Notes: generated by a model not told the origin, from the letters alone. Positions 16,082-27,400 are shown, numbered from the stretch's first letter. The stretch: DNA of 64,000 nucleotides from Prochlorococcus marinus CUG1417 (GCF_017695975.1 NZ_JAAORN010000001.1:868001-932000); one strand, 5' to 3'. Made by a program: numbers and translations.

Positions 16082-19000
16082 ATGAGTTTAAATACTTTAG
16101 TTAATTACATTTCGAACTCACAAATTACTTCTGAATTAATAAAAAGAATTTCAAAAAATAATGAATTAAATATTGTTGGGTCAAGTAGATATGCAAAATC
16201 AATAATCTTAGATAGCATCGCAAAAAAAGAGGAAAAAAATATATTATTAATTTGTCCTAATGTAGAAATTGCCTACAAATGGATTGGTTATTTTGAAAGT
16301 ATAAATGATAAAGCAGTTTTATATTATCCTCCAACAGAACATCTACCATACTCCTCAATTAATAAATCCAAAGAGATTGAATTTAGTCAGCTTACTGTTT
16401 TATCCAAATTAATAAAAAAAGAGAAAAATGAACTTAATATTGTTGTATCAACAGAAAGATCACTACAACCTCATCTAATAAATAAAAACTTATTAATTGA
16501 AAACAAGTTAGATTTGCAAAAAGGGGTTCAAATCGAGATTCAAGAATTAGCTAATAAACTTACTTTGCTTGGTTATACGAAGGATAATGTAACTTCAACA
16601 GAGGGATTCTGGAGTAGGAGAGGGGAAATAATAGATATTTATCCTGTCAATAATGAGTTTCCTATAAGATTAGAATTTTTTGATAATGTAATTGAGAAGA
16701 TAAGAGAATATGACCCCCATACACAGAAAACATTAGAAAGTATCAATAATATTGAAATAATACAGGCTGGATTTGATTTGCTAATAAAAGATAAGTTAAA
16801 TAATTTTTCTAAGAACGGTATCTTTAATTCAGATGATATAAATAAAAATAATCTTGATCGTTATTTAGGAATAATTGAAAAACAACCCTCAAATATAATA
16901 GATTTTATTGATAAAGAAACAATTCTTGTAATTGATGAATTAGAAGATTGTACGAAATTTGCAAATAATTGGTATCTAGATTCAGAAAGTAATTTTGATA
17001 ATTGTGAGTATGAATTAAATGAGAACCTTAAAAATAATGATATTAATTTAGACGTTAAACCTAATTTACATTTAAAGTTTGACAAAATATTAAATTCACT
17101 AAGAAATTTTAATTTGATAAAATTTTATGAATTTGAATCTAAAGTAAATATTAATAATAAATTTTTATTAAATGATAAAAGAATAAATTCATACTCTAAA
17201 AATATAGGTAAATTATCCAATGATATAAATAAAAATATAAAAAATAATGAAAAAGTATGGATATTATCAGCACAGCCATTGAGAACTAGGACTTTACTTT
17301 TTGAGCACGAATGTAATACAAACTTCTTAAACAATCCTAATAATATTGATGAAGCATTTAAGTCAATTAATAATTCAACTCCTTTAATTTTAAAAAATAA
17401 GAACAATTACGAAATCGAAGGTTTTTATCTTCCGATATGGAAAGTTGTCCTGATAACAGATAAAGAATTATTTTCACAACAATCTCTTTTTAATAATGTA
17501 TTCATAAGAAGAAAAAAAAGAAGTTTAAATTCAAATATAAATGTAAATAAAATTAGTCCCGGTGATTTTATAGTTCATAAAAATCATGGAATAGGAAAAT
17601 TTTTAAAAATAGAAAAAATAAATATAACTGGAGATTCAAGAGATTATTTAGTCATTCAGTATCAGGATGGGAAGATAAGTGTTGCCGCTGATCAACTTGG
17701 TAGTGTAAACAGATATAGATCAAGTGGAAAAATAAAGCCAAAAATAAATAAATTAGGAGGGACCGAATGGGAAAGAATAAAAGATAAAAATAAGAAACAA
17801 ATCAAAAAAGTTGCAGTCGATATTTTGAAACTTTATGCAAAGAGAGAAAAATTAAAGGGATACATTTACCCAAAAGATGGTCCTTGGCAAGATGAATTAG
17901 AGGAATCATTCCCTTATCAACCAACACCTGATCAAATTACTGCTGTAGAAGAAATAAAATCTGATATGGAAAGCGAAAAGCCAATGGATAGGCTAGTTTG
18001 TGGAGATGTAGGATTTGGCAAAACAGAAGTAGCTGTACGGGCTATTTTTAAGGCTATTACATCAGGTAAACAGGTAATATTACTAGCACCAACAACAATC
18101 CTAGCTCAGCAACATTGGAGAACAATAAACAATAGATTTTCACCTTACCCAATAAAAGTATCATTACTCAATAGATTCAAAACCGTTAATGAAAGAAAGG
18201 AAATCTATGCAGGCTTGAAAAATAACAAAATTGATTTAGTTGTAGCTACGCACCAAATTTTAGGAAAAGAATTAGAAATTAAAAACTTAGGACTACTTGT
18301 TATTGATGAAGAACAAAGATTTGGAGTAAGGCAAAAGGAGAAAATTAAAAAAATCAAAACCAACATAGACGTTTTAACTCTCTCGGCGACTCCAATTCCA
18401 AGGACTCTTTATATGAGCTTATCTGGGCTAAGACAAATGAGCTTACTTAATACTCCTCCTCCATCAAGAAGATCAATAAAAACATATTTATCTGAAATAG
18501 ATATGGATGTTATAAGAACTGCCATTAATCAAGAACTTGATAGGGGAGGTCAAATTTTTTATGTTCTTCCAAGAATTTCTGATATTGATCAAGCTGTAAA
18601 TAAATTAAAAAATATGTTTCCAAGCTTAAAATTTATTGTTGCTCATGGGCAAATGAACGAAACAGAGCTTGAAAATGCAATGATTGCCTTTAATAATGGA
18701 GAAGTAGATCTAATGATATGCACAACAATAATTGAAAGTGGATTAGACATTCCTAAAGTAAATACAATTATTATTGAAGATTCTCACAAATTTGGCCTTT
18801 CACAACTTTATCAACTTAGAGGAAGAGTTGGTAGAAGCGGTGTACAAGCGCATGCTTGGTTATTTTTTCCAAATATAAATAAAATTAATGACGCTGCAAA
18901 ACAAAGATTGAAAGCTATAAAAGACTTTTCAGAACTTGGAAGTGGCTACCAACTTGCAATGAAAGATATGGAAATAAGGGGTGTTGGTAGTTTACTAGGA

Positions 19001-19588
19001 GAAGATCAAAGTGGAAAGGTAAATGCTATTGGATATGATTTATATATAGAAATGCTCCATGAGGCTATTTCAGAAATCAGTGGGCAAGAAATACCAGAAG
19101 TTAGTGACACACAAATTGATCTACCAATAAATGCATTTATACCTGCAACTTGGATATTAAACAGAGATGAGAAGCTTGAAGCTTACAAATCTGCTACAGA
19201 ATGTTCTAATGATAATGAATTAACTGAATTAGCTACAGACTGGATTAATAGATATGGAACTTTGCCTAAGCCTGTCGAGTCATTAATAATGTTAATGAGA
19301 CTAAAATTACTCGCTAAGAGATGTGGTTTTAACAAAATTAAACTAAAAAAACCAAATATCGTTATAGAAACAAAATTAAAAAAAGCTACCTTTAAAATAC
19401 TTAAACGTACATTACCAAATAGTGTTCAAAATAAATTTAATTTTGATGAAGGGGAACAATGGTCCTTGATAACTATAAGAGGTTTAGGAGTTACTGAAAT
19501 TCAAAATCAAATTGATCAATTATTATATTGGTTTGGCTTATTTATTGAAGAAATAAAAAATTTTAAGCAAGATCTATTATTTAAGTAA
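16082..19588 (+). CDS. mfd: Transcription-repair coupling factor
   Basis: Mfd pushes stalled RNA polymerase off DNA damage and recruits UvrA. Domains in order are the UvrB-like region (about 1-350), the RNA polymerase-binding domain starting near ISPGDFIVH at about 492, the translocase with Walker A GDVGFGKT at 641-648 and DEEQ at 742-745, and the C-terminal TRCF domain. The 1168-residue length is normal. The stretch between about residues 240 and 470 is very rich in Asn, Lys and Ile, much more divergent than the translocase. Confidence 0.96.
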   Translation: MSLNTLVNYISNSQITSELIKRISKNNELNIVGSSRYAKSIILDSIAKKEEKNILLICPNVEIAYKWIGYFESINDKAVLYYPPTEHLPYSSINKSKEIEFSQLTVLSKLIKKEKNELNIVVSTERSLQPHLINKNLLIENKLDLQKGVQIEIQELANKLTLLGYTKDNVTSTEGFWSRRGEIIDIYPVNNEFPIRLEFFDNVIEKIREYDPHTQKTLESINNIEIIQAGFDLLIKDKLNNFSKNGIFNSDDINKNNLDRYLGIIEKQPSNIIDFIDKETILVIDELEDCTKFANNWYLDSESNFDNCEYELNENLKNNDINLDVKPNLHLKFDKILNSLRNFNLIKFYEFESKVNINNKFLLNDKRINSYSKNIGKLSNDINKNIKNNEKVWILSAQPLRTRTLLFEHECNTNFLNNPNNIDEAFKSINNSTPLILKNKNNYEIEGFYLPIWKVVLITDKELFSQQSLFNNVFIRRKKRSLNSNINVNKISPGDFIVHKNHGIGKFLKIEKINITGDSRDYLVIQYQDGKISVAADQLGSVNRYRSSGKIKPKINKLGGTEWERIKDKNKKQIKKVAVDILKLYAKREKLKGYIYPKDGPWQDELEESFPYQPTPDQITAVEEIKSDMESEKPMDRLVCGDVGFGKTEVAVRAIFKAITSGKQVILLAPTTILAQQHWRTINNRFSPYPIKVSLLNRFKTVNERKEIYAGLKNNKIDLVVATHQILGKELEIKNLGLLVIDEEQRFGVRQKEKIKKIKTNIDVLTLSATPIPRTLYMSLSGLRQMSLLNTPPPSRRSIKTYLSEIDMDVIRTAINQELDRGGQIFYVLPRISDIDQAVNKLKNMFPSLKFIVAHGQMNETELENAMIAFNNGEVDLMICTTIIESGLDIPKVNTIIIEDSHKFGLSQLYQLRGRVGRSGVQAHAWLFFPNINKINDAAKQRLKAIKDFSELGSGYQLAMKDMEIRGVGSLLGEDQSGKVNAIGYDLYIEMLHEAISEISGQEIPEVSDTQIDLPINAFIPATWILNRDEKLEAYKSATECSNDNELTELATDWINRYGTLPKPVESLIMLMRLKLLAKRCGFNKIKLKKPNIVIETKLKKATFKILKRTLPNSVQNKFNFDEGEQWSLITIRGLGVTEIQNQIDQLLYWFGLFIEEIKNFKQDLLFK

Positions 19589-19667
19589 GAATAAATTATT
19601 AAAAAATTATTTAAAAACCGCGAAAAAGTTTAATTTCGGCTAGGTTTATAAAAATTTAATTTTCTAC

Positions 19668-19829
19668 ATGGGTGAATATATAGACGTCGGAGTTCAAAGT
19701 TCAATTTTACCTCTAACAATTGTATTGTCATCACTAGTTTTGGGAATTTATGCACTTTTAGGAGTCGAGACAGAAAACGATGATGATGATTCAGATTCTG
19801 GAAGTGGCGGTCTCATGCAACCAATTTGA
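19668..19829 (+). CDS. Small single-helix protein with acidic tail
   Basis: The 53-residue product has one helix at about 13-32 and then a tail with an aspartate run and a Gly-Ser-rich end. Small proteins of this form occur widely in cyanobacteria, but I cannot assign a function. It begins 79 bases after mfd on the same strand. A loose hairpin (CGAAA pairing with TTTCG within AAACC/GGTTT) lies between them at about 19614-19648. It might separate the transcripts. Confidence 0.65.
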   Translation: MGEYIDVGVQSSILPLTIVLSSLVLGIYALLGVETENDDDDSDSGSGGLMQPI

Positions 19830-19831
19830 GA

Positions 19832-20200
19832 TTATTTATAATTTATAATTCTAGTTTTTCTACTAGCAATCCTGACTATCCTATTGAAAATTCCTATAAA
19901 TAAAATCAAGGTTACAAGATAAGAAATAAAAATAAAAAGTACCAAAAATACATCAGATAAGTTTGAAAAGAGATCAATAATTAATAAAAATATTCTATTT
20001 AAAGCTGTTGGGACATTTTGTAGAAGCGAACTCTTATTAGGTATTAAATAATTTATATAAATTAAAAAAAGACCGGAAATAAACATTAAAACAGATTCGA
20101 TAAATAGTCTCTTTTTAGGCTTTCTTCTTAAACTTAATTTTTTTTTAAAAATATATTTACCAGACTTCTTATTCAAATTAGGGATGTTTAAATCTGCCAT
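19832..20200 (-). CDS. Membrane protein, unknown
   Basis: The 122-residue protein starts with a basic cytoplasmic segment of about 30 residues (many Lys and Arg), followed by a helix at about 33-51 and a long hydrophobic region at about 66-108 that probably makes two more helices. The end is basic. No known family is recognised. It stands alone on the minus strand, with its stop three bases from that of the preceding plus-strand gene. Confidence 0.6.
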   Translation of the reverse strand: MADLNIPNLNKKSGKYIFKKKLSLRRKPKKRLFIESVLMFISGLFLIYINYLIPNKSSLLQNVPTALNRIFLLIIDLFSNLSDVFLVLFIFISYLVTLILFIGIFNRIVRIASRKTRIINYK

Positions 20201-20291
20201 ACATCAAAACTCAAAGAATAAATTAATAATTTACTTTGAAAAGAAAATTATCCTATACTATCGTTTTTACAGTTATGATGCTATAAGGGGA

Positions 20292-20882
20292 TTATTTTGG
20301 ATTAACTAGTTCATTTTTTTCGTTATTTTCAAGTGGATTATAAAAATAAATAAGAGTCGAGGAAAGAAGAGCTAAAGAGCAAATTGAGATGAAAGGAGGT
20401 ATAAAAAAATTTAGAAATTTAACTTTATTTTTAAATGAAAAATTTACCTTTTTAGGATCATTATTAAAAACAGAAGATTTTTTTATCTTAACTTCAGATG
20501 ATTCATTTAACTGATCAAAACAATTAACAATATCAGACAATAATGAATTGCCAATCTTTATAATTAATGGTTTAACATCTGGCTTAGAGCTTTTGAGAAC
20601 AATATTATGAAGGTGGAGATTCTCAGCTTTTATATCTATCAATTTGGACTCATATAATGGGATTTTATTAGTTATTAGAAGATTTGAATATATATAAAAT
20701 GCATCCATAATTTGAACTAAATGGTCAATTTTGCCTTCAATAAGTGGTTTACCAATAATCTTTAAATTCCATTCTGAAATTATTGATATTTGAACATTAT
20801 TTTCATTGTTTGAATAATCAGGTAATCCTATTATTTCAAGACTAACTGAAGATTGATGAAACGATAATTTATTCTGCAGCAT
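20292..20882 (-). CDS. DUF4335 protein
   Basis: The protein belongs to a cyanobacterial family of unknown role that travels with DUF3038. The N-terminal 145 residues form the conserved soluble domain, including the start pattern of a leucine-rich strand and the segment LIEGKIDHLVQIMDA. A single helix lies near the C-terminus at about 160-180. The gene starts one base after the stop of the DUF3038 gene on the same strand, so the two are an operon and may act as partners. Confidence 0.8.
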   Translation of the reverse strand: MLQNKLSFHQSSVSLEIIGLPDYSNNENNVQISIISEWNLKIIGKPLIEGKIDHLVQIMDAFYIYSNLLITNKIPLYESKLIDIKAENLHLHNIVLKSSKPDVKPLIIKIGNSLLSDIVNCFDQLNESSEVKIKKSSVFNNDPKKVNFSFKNKVKFLNFFIPPFISICSLALLSSTLIYFYNPLENNEKNELVNPK

Positions 20883-20883
20883 A

Positions 20884-21408
20884 TTAAAAATTAACTAGAA
20901 AATTCTTTAACTTTTTATTACCGTCATTAGAAATACAAAACGCTAACATTAACAAAGATTTTATGATTATTCCATCATTTTCAGTTTGATTTAAAAGCTT
21001 TTTAACTCTCATACTATTTATATTAAATCTTTCTTTAATTAACTCTATAAATCTTTTTTGAAAATCGTTCCAGACAACTGGATTCTTCTTAGAATCTTCT
21101 CTAGAGTTAAGTATCTCTCTAATATAAGGATATAAATATTTAGACATTTCAACAGTTATAAGTATTAAGGCATCAAATTCATCTGATTTAATATTGTTAT
21201 TAATATAAGATTTTCTCAAGGGATTATTATTCCTTAGTTTCCAAATAGTAATTTTATTTGGCAAAAACTCATTTAAGTTGAGTCTATTTGATAAAGCATA
21301 AAAAGAGTCAATACCATTTAAATCTATGGTCTCGAGTATTAGTATTAATAAATCAAGCTTTTCTATAGATCGCCTTGATACCTTATTTACTTTAGTTAAA
21401 ACAGTAAT
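20884..21408 (-). CDS. DUF3038 protein, with a non-standard start codon
   Basis: The conserved DUF3038 domain includes LDLLILILETIDL and, later, KITIWKLRNNNPLRK. The first segment lies upstream of every ATG, GTG or TTG in the frame: the only standard start is TTG at 21264, which would cut 48 residues including conserved ones. The frame stays open back to TAA at 21418-21420. ATT at 21406-21408 is preceded by an AAAGAGA ribosome-binding-like sequence four bases away, so AUU initiation is the likeliest reading, giving 174 residues. The function of the family is unknown. Confidence 0.75.
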   Translation of the reverse strand: MTVLTKVNKVSRRSIEKLDLLILILETIDLNGIDSFYALSNRLNLNEFLPNKITIWKLRNNNPLRKSYINNNIKSDEFDALILITVEMSKYLYPYIREILNSREDSKKNPVVWNDFQKRFIELIKERFNINSMRVKKLLNQTENDGIIIKSLLMLAFCISNDGNKKLKNFLVNF

Positions 21409-21432
21409 TGTTCTCTTTTAAAATATTATTAA

Positions 21433-21438
21433 ATTATA
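21433..21438 (-). promoter_or_regulatory. Probable -10 box of the DUF3038-DUF4335 operon
   Basis: On the minus strand a perfect TATAAT lies 24 bases before the proposed ATT start at 21408. No good -35 is visible, as is common in this genome. The short leader this implies fits the proposed start better than the TTG 170 bases downstream. Confidence 0.45.
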
Positions 21439-21450
21439 ACAGAATTATCA

Positions 21451-21645
21451 TTAGATTTTTTGAAATAAAAATGAATATAACTTATCTAGTTCTTCAATAG
21501 TTAGCATTCCATAACTCCATAATAATATTGGTAATGGAGTGTTATTTTTTATAGATAATTTTATGCCAAGTTCAATAGTAGATTCATCTAAACCTAATAC
21601 ATTGAATAAATAAGTTATCATTTCTTTAGATAAATTATTATTCAT
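21451..21645 (-). CDS. DUF2949 protein
   Basis: The 64-residue protein matches the cyanobacterial DUF2949 family: a helix, the segment TPLPILLWSYGMLTIEEL, and a second helix. It is small and soluble, with no known role. It starts five bases after the monooxygenase stop and is the last gene of the minus-strand operon that begins with dapB. Confidence 0.75.
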   Translation of the reverse strand: MNNNLSKEMITYLFNVLGLDESTIELGIKLSIKNNTPLPILLWSYGMLTIEELDKLYSFLFQKI

Positions 21646-21650
21646 GAATT

Positions 21651-22823
21651 CTATTTAATACTTGAGTAAATGAGAGATTTAGTCATTTGATTTAGAACTA
21701 ATTTTCTAGTAAAAAGAAATTTATTTAAAAGTAAAAATGAAAATTTCCTAATTGGAAATAAAAAAACGTTTCTATTAGCAAAAATTGAAATCAATGAGTC
21801 AGTTATAAAAATAGTGAAGATAATATCTAAAATCCTGCTAGAAAAATATTTAAATTTAAATAATATCAATTGCATTTTAGTAGTAGCATTATTTTTATTA
21901 AAAAGATCATAGATAGTATTAACATCTCTCCAACAAGTATTTAGACCCTGACCACCAACAGGATGAAATGTATGAAATGCATCTCCTACAAAAACTAATT
22001 TTTTAAAATTTAAAAATGGTAGATTTAAAGATAATGAAACAGGAAAAATATTAAATTCACCAATTATTTGGTCCAACTTAAATCCATTTGGCAAGATTGT
22101 TGATAAATTGTCCATTAAAAAATTCTTGTCAGAATTTAACCTTTCAATTGCCTTAAATGTACTGGAAGTCCAAATTACTTGATATAAGTTTTTTTCTAAA
22201 GGTAATAATGCAAGAGGGCCTTCTTTTCTAAAAATTTCATAAGCTCGCTTTTCACAATGACCTCTAAGAGAAACTTTAAAAGTTAAACAAGACTGACTAT
22301 AAGATTTTTTTATATCTACAAAATCTATGGATTTTTTATCAAGTGAGTTTGCCCCTGTTGAAAAGAATTGATAATCAAATAATATTTTTTTACGTAACAA
22401 TCTCTGTGGTGTCATAAAAAAAATATTTTCATAGTTATCAATCTCTTGAAAAAATACGTTCATAAGATCCGAATGTCTAACTACCCAGCCAATATTTTCA
22501 GCAGAACTTATATCATCATCTAAGTCAGAAGTACATAAGTTGGTAAAAGAAGAAGTTACGCTATCTGAAATTGAAAGGGTATCGAAGCCAAATAAAAATG
22601 GTTCTAATTTTTCCCAAAGTCTGAATTTAGATAAGATTTTTCTTGTTGAGTGAGTTATTGCATAAGTTTTATCTTTATCAATTAATCTATCTTTTGTTAA
22701 TAAATCAGTTAAAAAAATATTGCAATCAAATTTTGAAAGTACAATTGAAAGTAATAAACCTGTGGGACCTGATCCAACAATTTTAAAATTGAGTTTGTTT
22801 TTCATCAAATTATATTTCATCAA
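21651..22823 (-). CDS. UbiH/VisC-like FAD monooxygenase
   Basis: The protein has the FAD-binding entry GSGPTGLLLS near residue 17 and the second FAD motif GDAFHTFHPVGGQGLN near residue 275, as in UbiH-type aromatic hydroxylases. The usual substrate is a quinone precursor ring, so plastoquinone-related or tocopherol-related chemistry is possible but unproven. The C-terminal 80 residues are hydrophobic and basic. It starts on the base directly after the upstream gene's stop, so the two are coupled. Confidence 0.85.
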   Translation of the reverse strand: MMKYNLMKNKLNFKIVGSGPTGLLLSIVLSKFDCNIFLTDLLTKDRLIDKDKTYAITHSTRKILSKFRLWEKLEPFLFGFDTLSISDSVTSSFTNLCTSDLDDDISSAENIGWVVRHSDLMNVFFQEIDNYENIFFMTPQRLLRKKILFDYQFFSTGANSLDKKSIDFVDIKKSYSQSCLTFKVSLRGHCEKRAYEIFRKEGPLALLPLEKNLYQVIWTSSTFKAIERLNSDKNFLMDNLSTILPNGFKLDQIIGEFNIFPVSLSLNLPFLNFKKLVFVGDAFHTFHPVGGQGLNTCWRDVNTIYDLFNKNNATTKMQLILFKFKYFSSRILDIIFTIFITDSLISIFANRNVFLFPIRKFSFLLLNKFLFTRKLVLNQMTKSLIYSSIK

Positions 22824-23465
22824 CTATCTATTCAAATAAATATAGCAAATTTCCTCAAATGCTGGTCTTAATAAATAGGGGTACTCACCAACCCATAAGT
22901 TAGTTTCAGGAAGCCATGCATCGGTCAAATAAAAATCTCTGTCAAAATTACGGTTATTAGATGTTATTAAACATCTAATACTCGAACCCACCCTAATTTG
23001 ACTATGCTTATTTTCCATAGGAAAACTTAATTTTTCCAAATAACCATCTTCATCTTCTAATTCAAGTACTAACCAAGTTCTTTTGTTTTCGATAACTTCT
23101 AATCGACCTTGCCTATTAGATTGTTCTCTTGAACTTTCAATCTTTTCTGTTTTATAGATATCTGATACGTAGCCATCAAATATAGAAAAAAATTTATATT
23201 TTCTTAACTGCAAATTTTTTCTACTTGATTCAAGAATTGGGCCCCAGATGATATACAAAAAGAAACCTACACATAAGAATAACCAGAAATTATTAGTTTG
23301 ATCTCCAGTCGAACTAATAATTAATGAGATAAATCCACCAATTGAAGAAATTATTACTCTTTGAAGAATTTTTCTCGGATTCCCCAACGCGTACTTAAAT
23401 TGACTTCCTGTACCAACTGCAGGAATTAGTTTTGAAATTTGACTTGAATTAATTGGAATTATCAT
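22824..23465 (-). CDS. Membrane protein with soluble C-terminal domain, unknown
   Basis: The 213-residue protein has two helices at about 37-75 and then a soluble domain of about 130 residues rich in charged strands. Homologues are found in cyanobacteria between dapB and the monooxygenase gene and are sometimes called phosphate ABC permease, a label the sequence does not support. It starts one base after the dapB stop and abuts the monooxygenase start, so it is in the middle of a tight operon. Confidence 0.7.
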   Translation of the reverse strand: MIIPINSSQISKLIPAVGTGSQFKYALGNPRKILQRVIISSIGGFISLIISSTGDQTNNFWLFLCVGFFLYIIWGPILESSRKNLQLRKYKFFSIFDGYVSDIYKTEKIESSREQSNRQGRLEVIENKRTWLVLELEDEDGYLEKLSFPMENKHSQIRVGSSIRCLITSNNRNFDRDFYLTDAWLPETNLWVGEYPYLLRPAFEEICYIYLNR

Positions 23466-23466
23466 T

Positions 23467-24315
23467 TTAAAAAATCAATTTTTCAAGTCCGTAAACTAAA
23501 ATTTCATAATTACCAATTTTTTTAATAGCCTGTAAAACTCCTGGCATATATGCCTTTCTATCAATAGTGTCATGCTTAATTGTGTAGGTTTCACCAGGAG
23601 ATCCCATAATTACTAACTGATGAGCGAGTAATCCTGGTAATCGTACAGAATGTATATTAATTCCTGAATCTCTGAGCCCACCCCGTACACCTTTCAATGA
23701 CTCAGACTCGTTTACTAAATTCTGATTAAATTTCTTTGGATATTCTTCAATCATTTCTGCAGTTTTTATACAAGTCCCACTAGGAGAATCAGCTTTTTGA
23801 TTATGGTGCATTTCTATTAATTCAATATTGTCATAAAACCTTGCAGCTACAGATGCCGCCTGCTGAAGAAGAACCATACCTACTGAAAAATTAGGAATTA
23901 TTGCACAACCAACCGATGCTTTCTCAGCAAAAACAGACAAATCTTGTATTTGCGAAGGGCTGAGACCTGTAGTTCCTACTACTGGTGATACACCATATGC
24001 AATAGCTGATCTGGTATTTTCATATACAGAATCAGGATGAGTAAAATCAACCAGCACAGGTTTGATTTTTTCATTTCTATAATTTTGACTGACAGAACAC
24101 AAAGTTCCTTCAAAATCATTTGAAACAAAAACATCACAATTTTTCACCTTCAATAATTCAGAAATATTTGAGCCATTGTTCTTTTCGTTTATGTCGATTG
24201 CTGCAACAAGTTCACAATCATTAGAATTTAAAACAGTATTAACAACTTCGCTACCCATTCTGCCTAAAGCTCCGGATACTAGTACTGGTATGGGTTTTTT
24301 AGAATTTTCAATCAT
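23467..24315 (-). CDS. dapB: 4-hydroxy-tetrahydrodipicolinate reductase
   Basis: DapB reduces the cyclic product of DapA with NAD(P)H in the lysine and diaminopimelate pathway, which feeds peptidoglycan. The nucleotide-binding GALGRMG lies at residues 15-21. The catalytic [12 protein letters not shown] segment lies near residue 168. At 282 residues the length is normal. It is the first gene of a four-gene minus-strand operon and is divergent from chlH. Confidence 0.95.
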   Translation of the reverse strand: MIENSKKPIPVLVSGALGRMGSEVVNTVLNSNDCELVAAIDINEKNNGSNISELLKVKNCDVFVSNDFEGTLCSVSQNYRNEKIKPVLVDFTHPDSVYENTRSAIAYGVSPVVGTTGLSPSQIQDLSVFAEKASVGCAIIPNFSVGMVLLQQAASVAARFYDNIELIEMHHNQKADSPSGTCIKTAEMIEEYPKKFNQNLVNESESLKGVRGGLRDSGINIHSVRLPGLLAHQLVIMGSPGETYTIKHDTIDRKAYMPGVLQAIKKIGNYEILVYGLEKLIF

Positions 24316-24417
24316 TTTTTTAAAAAATTTTTTTTTAAAGGTTGTTACACGCTATTTATATTGCACACAATAACGTCTTTTCATTCGTAGGCTGGTAGAA
24401 ATACTTAAAGAAAATCA

Positions 24418-27400
24418 ATGTTTACGCAGGTCCGCTCAGCAAACCGCAGAGTATCTCCTGTTGAGGATAACAAACACAAAGTTGTAATAAAAGCAGTTTA
24501 TGTTGTCCTTGAGCCACAATACCAAAATTCCTTAACGGAAGCTGCAAAGTCAATAAATAAAATGAATGGTCCAATAGGTATAGACCTTAGCGGCTATCTT
24601 ATTGAAGAACTTAGGAATGATAGTAATTTTGAAGATTTTAAAGAAGATATAGCTAATGCGGATATATTCGTTGCTTCTCTAATTTTCATTGAAGACCTTG
24701 CTCAAAAAGTGGTTGATGCAGTATCTCCATTTAAAGACAAACTTAAAGCATCAATTATTTTCCCCTCCATGCCAGAGGTAATGAGATTAAATAAGCTAGG
24801 TTCATTTAGTATGGCCCAACTTGGTCAATCTAAAAGTATTATTGGAGATTTAATAAAAAAGAAAAAAGAATCTGATGGAGCAAGTTTCCAAGATTCAATG
24901 TTGAAGTTATTAAATACACTACCTTCAATACTTAAATATTTACCAGTAGAAAAAGCTCAAGATGCTAGAACATTTATTCTTAGTTTTCAGTATTGGTTAG
25001 GTGGTACCACTGAGAATTTAAAAAACTTCTTGTTAATGATTTCTGAAAAGTACGCTGTTTCAGAGATCATAAAAGATCAAATAGAAGAATTCAAAATTCA
25101 AGACCCTGAAACATTCCCAGATTTAGGAATTTGGCATCCTCTTGCTCCTTGCATGTTTGAAAGCCTTAAAGAATATCAAAATTGGGAAAATAATAGGAAA
25201 GATATAAATCCTAAAAATGACAAAACTCCAACAATAGGCTTAGTTCTTCAAAGGAGTCATATCGTTACGGGAGATGATGCTCATTACGTTGCTGTTATTC
25301 AAGAATTGGAATACAGAGGTGCGAGAGTACTACCTATCTTCTGTGGAGGTTTAGATTTTTCTAAACCAGTTAATGAATTTTACTATGATTCCATAAATAA
25401 GGATCAACCTATAGTAGATGGAGTTGTATCTCTAACAGGATTTGCACTAGTTGGTGGGCCAGCAAGACAAGATCATCCTAAAGCTATTGAAGCCCTAAAA
25501 AGGTTAAATAGACCATATATGGTTGCACTTCCATTAGTCTTCCAAACAACACAAGAATGGGAAGATAGTGATCTAGGTTTACACCCTGTTCAGGTAGCAC
25601 TTCAGATTGCAATTCCAGAGCTTGACGGTGCTATTGAACCTATTATTCTCTCAGGTCGTGATGATGCTACAGGTAAAGCGCATACGCTCCAAGATCGAGT
25701 TGATGTCATAGCTGAAAGAGCAATAAAATGGTCAACTTTAAGGGTTAAACAAAGAAAGGATAAAAAATTAGCCATCACAGTATTTAGTTTTCCACCAGAC
25801 AAAGGAAATGTTGGTACGGCAGCATACTTAAATGTTTTTGGTTCGATTTATAGAGTACTTCTTGAAATGAAATCGAAAGGATATCAAATAGATGAACTTC
25901 CAAGTAATTCAAAAGAATTAATGGAAAAAGTAATTAACAATCCCGAAGCAATGGATGGCTCTCCTGAGTTAAATATTGCTCATAAGATGTCAGTTAAAGA
26001 ATACGAAGAGTACACACCATATTCACAAAGACTTGAAGAAAATTGGGGTAAACCTCCTGGGAACCTTAATAGTGATGGACAAAACCTTCTTATCTATGGA
26101 AAACATTTTGGAAATGTTTTTATAGGAGTTCAACCTACATTCGGTTATGAAGGAGATCCTATGAGATTGCTCTATTCAAGAAGTGCTAGTCCTCATCATG
26201 GTTTTGCTGCTTATTACACCTATGTAGAAAAAATCTGGGGGGCTGATGCTGTTCTTCATTTTGGAACTCACGGCTCACTTGAATTTATGCCTGGGAAACA
26301 GATGGGCATGAGTGAAACTTGCTATCCAGATTCTCTCATTGGATCATTGCCTAATTTGTATTACTATGCTGCGAATAATCCATCTGAAGCAACAATTGCG
26401 AAGAGAAGAGGATATGCTTCAACTATTAGTTATCTGACTCCTCCAGCGGAAAATGCAGGACTCTACAAAGGACTCAAAGAACTAAGTGAACTTGTTGGTT
26501 CTTATCAACAATTAAGAGAAAATAGCAGGGGTATTCAAATTGTTAATGCAATAGTTGAGACTTCTAAACAATGTAACCTTGATAAAGATGTAGAGCTTCC
26601 TTCAAAAGACATAGAAGAACTTTCAATAGATGAAAGAGATTTATTTGTTGGGAATGTCTATAAACAGTTGATGGAAATTGAAAGTAGATTGTTACCTTGC
26701 GGTCTTCATACTATTGGAGAAGCTCCAACAGCTGAAGAAGCTGTTGCAACACTTGTAAATATTGCATCTTTAGAGAGAGAACAAGAAGGATTAAGATCTC
26801 TTCCTGGATTACTCGCGGAATCCATCGGTCTAACTATTGAACAAATTTATGATGGTAATAATAGAGGTGAACTTAAATTTGTAGAGTTAAATGAAAAAAT
26901 CATAAAAACATCAAGAGAGTCGATTTTTGCGATGGTCAACTCTTTAAAAATTGTTAATGGCAGAGTTTATTTAGAAAAATCACTTCTTTCCAAACTTTTC
27001 GATTTACTTAAAGTTTTTGGTTTAAATCTACCCACCCCTTGGCTAAGAGTATGCAGATTAAACGGATTTAATGAAGTTAACCAGAAGGAATTAAATAAAT
27101 TATTTGATTACTTACTTTTCTGTCTGGAACAGGTCTGCGCTGACAAAGAAATGGATAGCCTCATTAAAGCACTAGATGGAAATTATGTTTTACCTGGTCC
27201 AGGTGGAGATCCTATAAGAAATCCAGGCGTTTTACCAAGTGGTAAAAATATCCATGCGCTTGATCCTCAGTCAATCCCAACTACAGCAGCAGTAGCTGCA
27301 GCAAAGTCTGTTGTTGACAAATTAATTGAAAAACAAAAAGAAGAGCAAGGAACTTGGCCTGAAACAATAGCTTGTGTTTTATGGGGTACTGATAACATCA

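Noticed and set aside
24176-24373. Plus-strand frame across the start of dapB and its upstream region
   Set aside because: It is mostly antisense to dapB codons and encodes no recognisable protein.
25602-25802. Open frame opposite chlH
   Set aside because: It lies wholly inside a conserved gene on the other strand.
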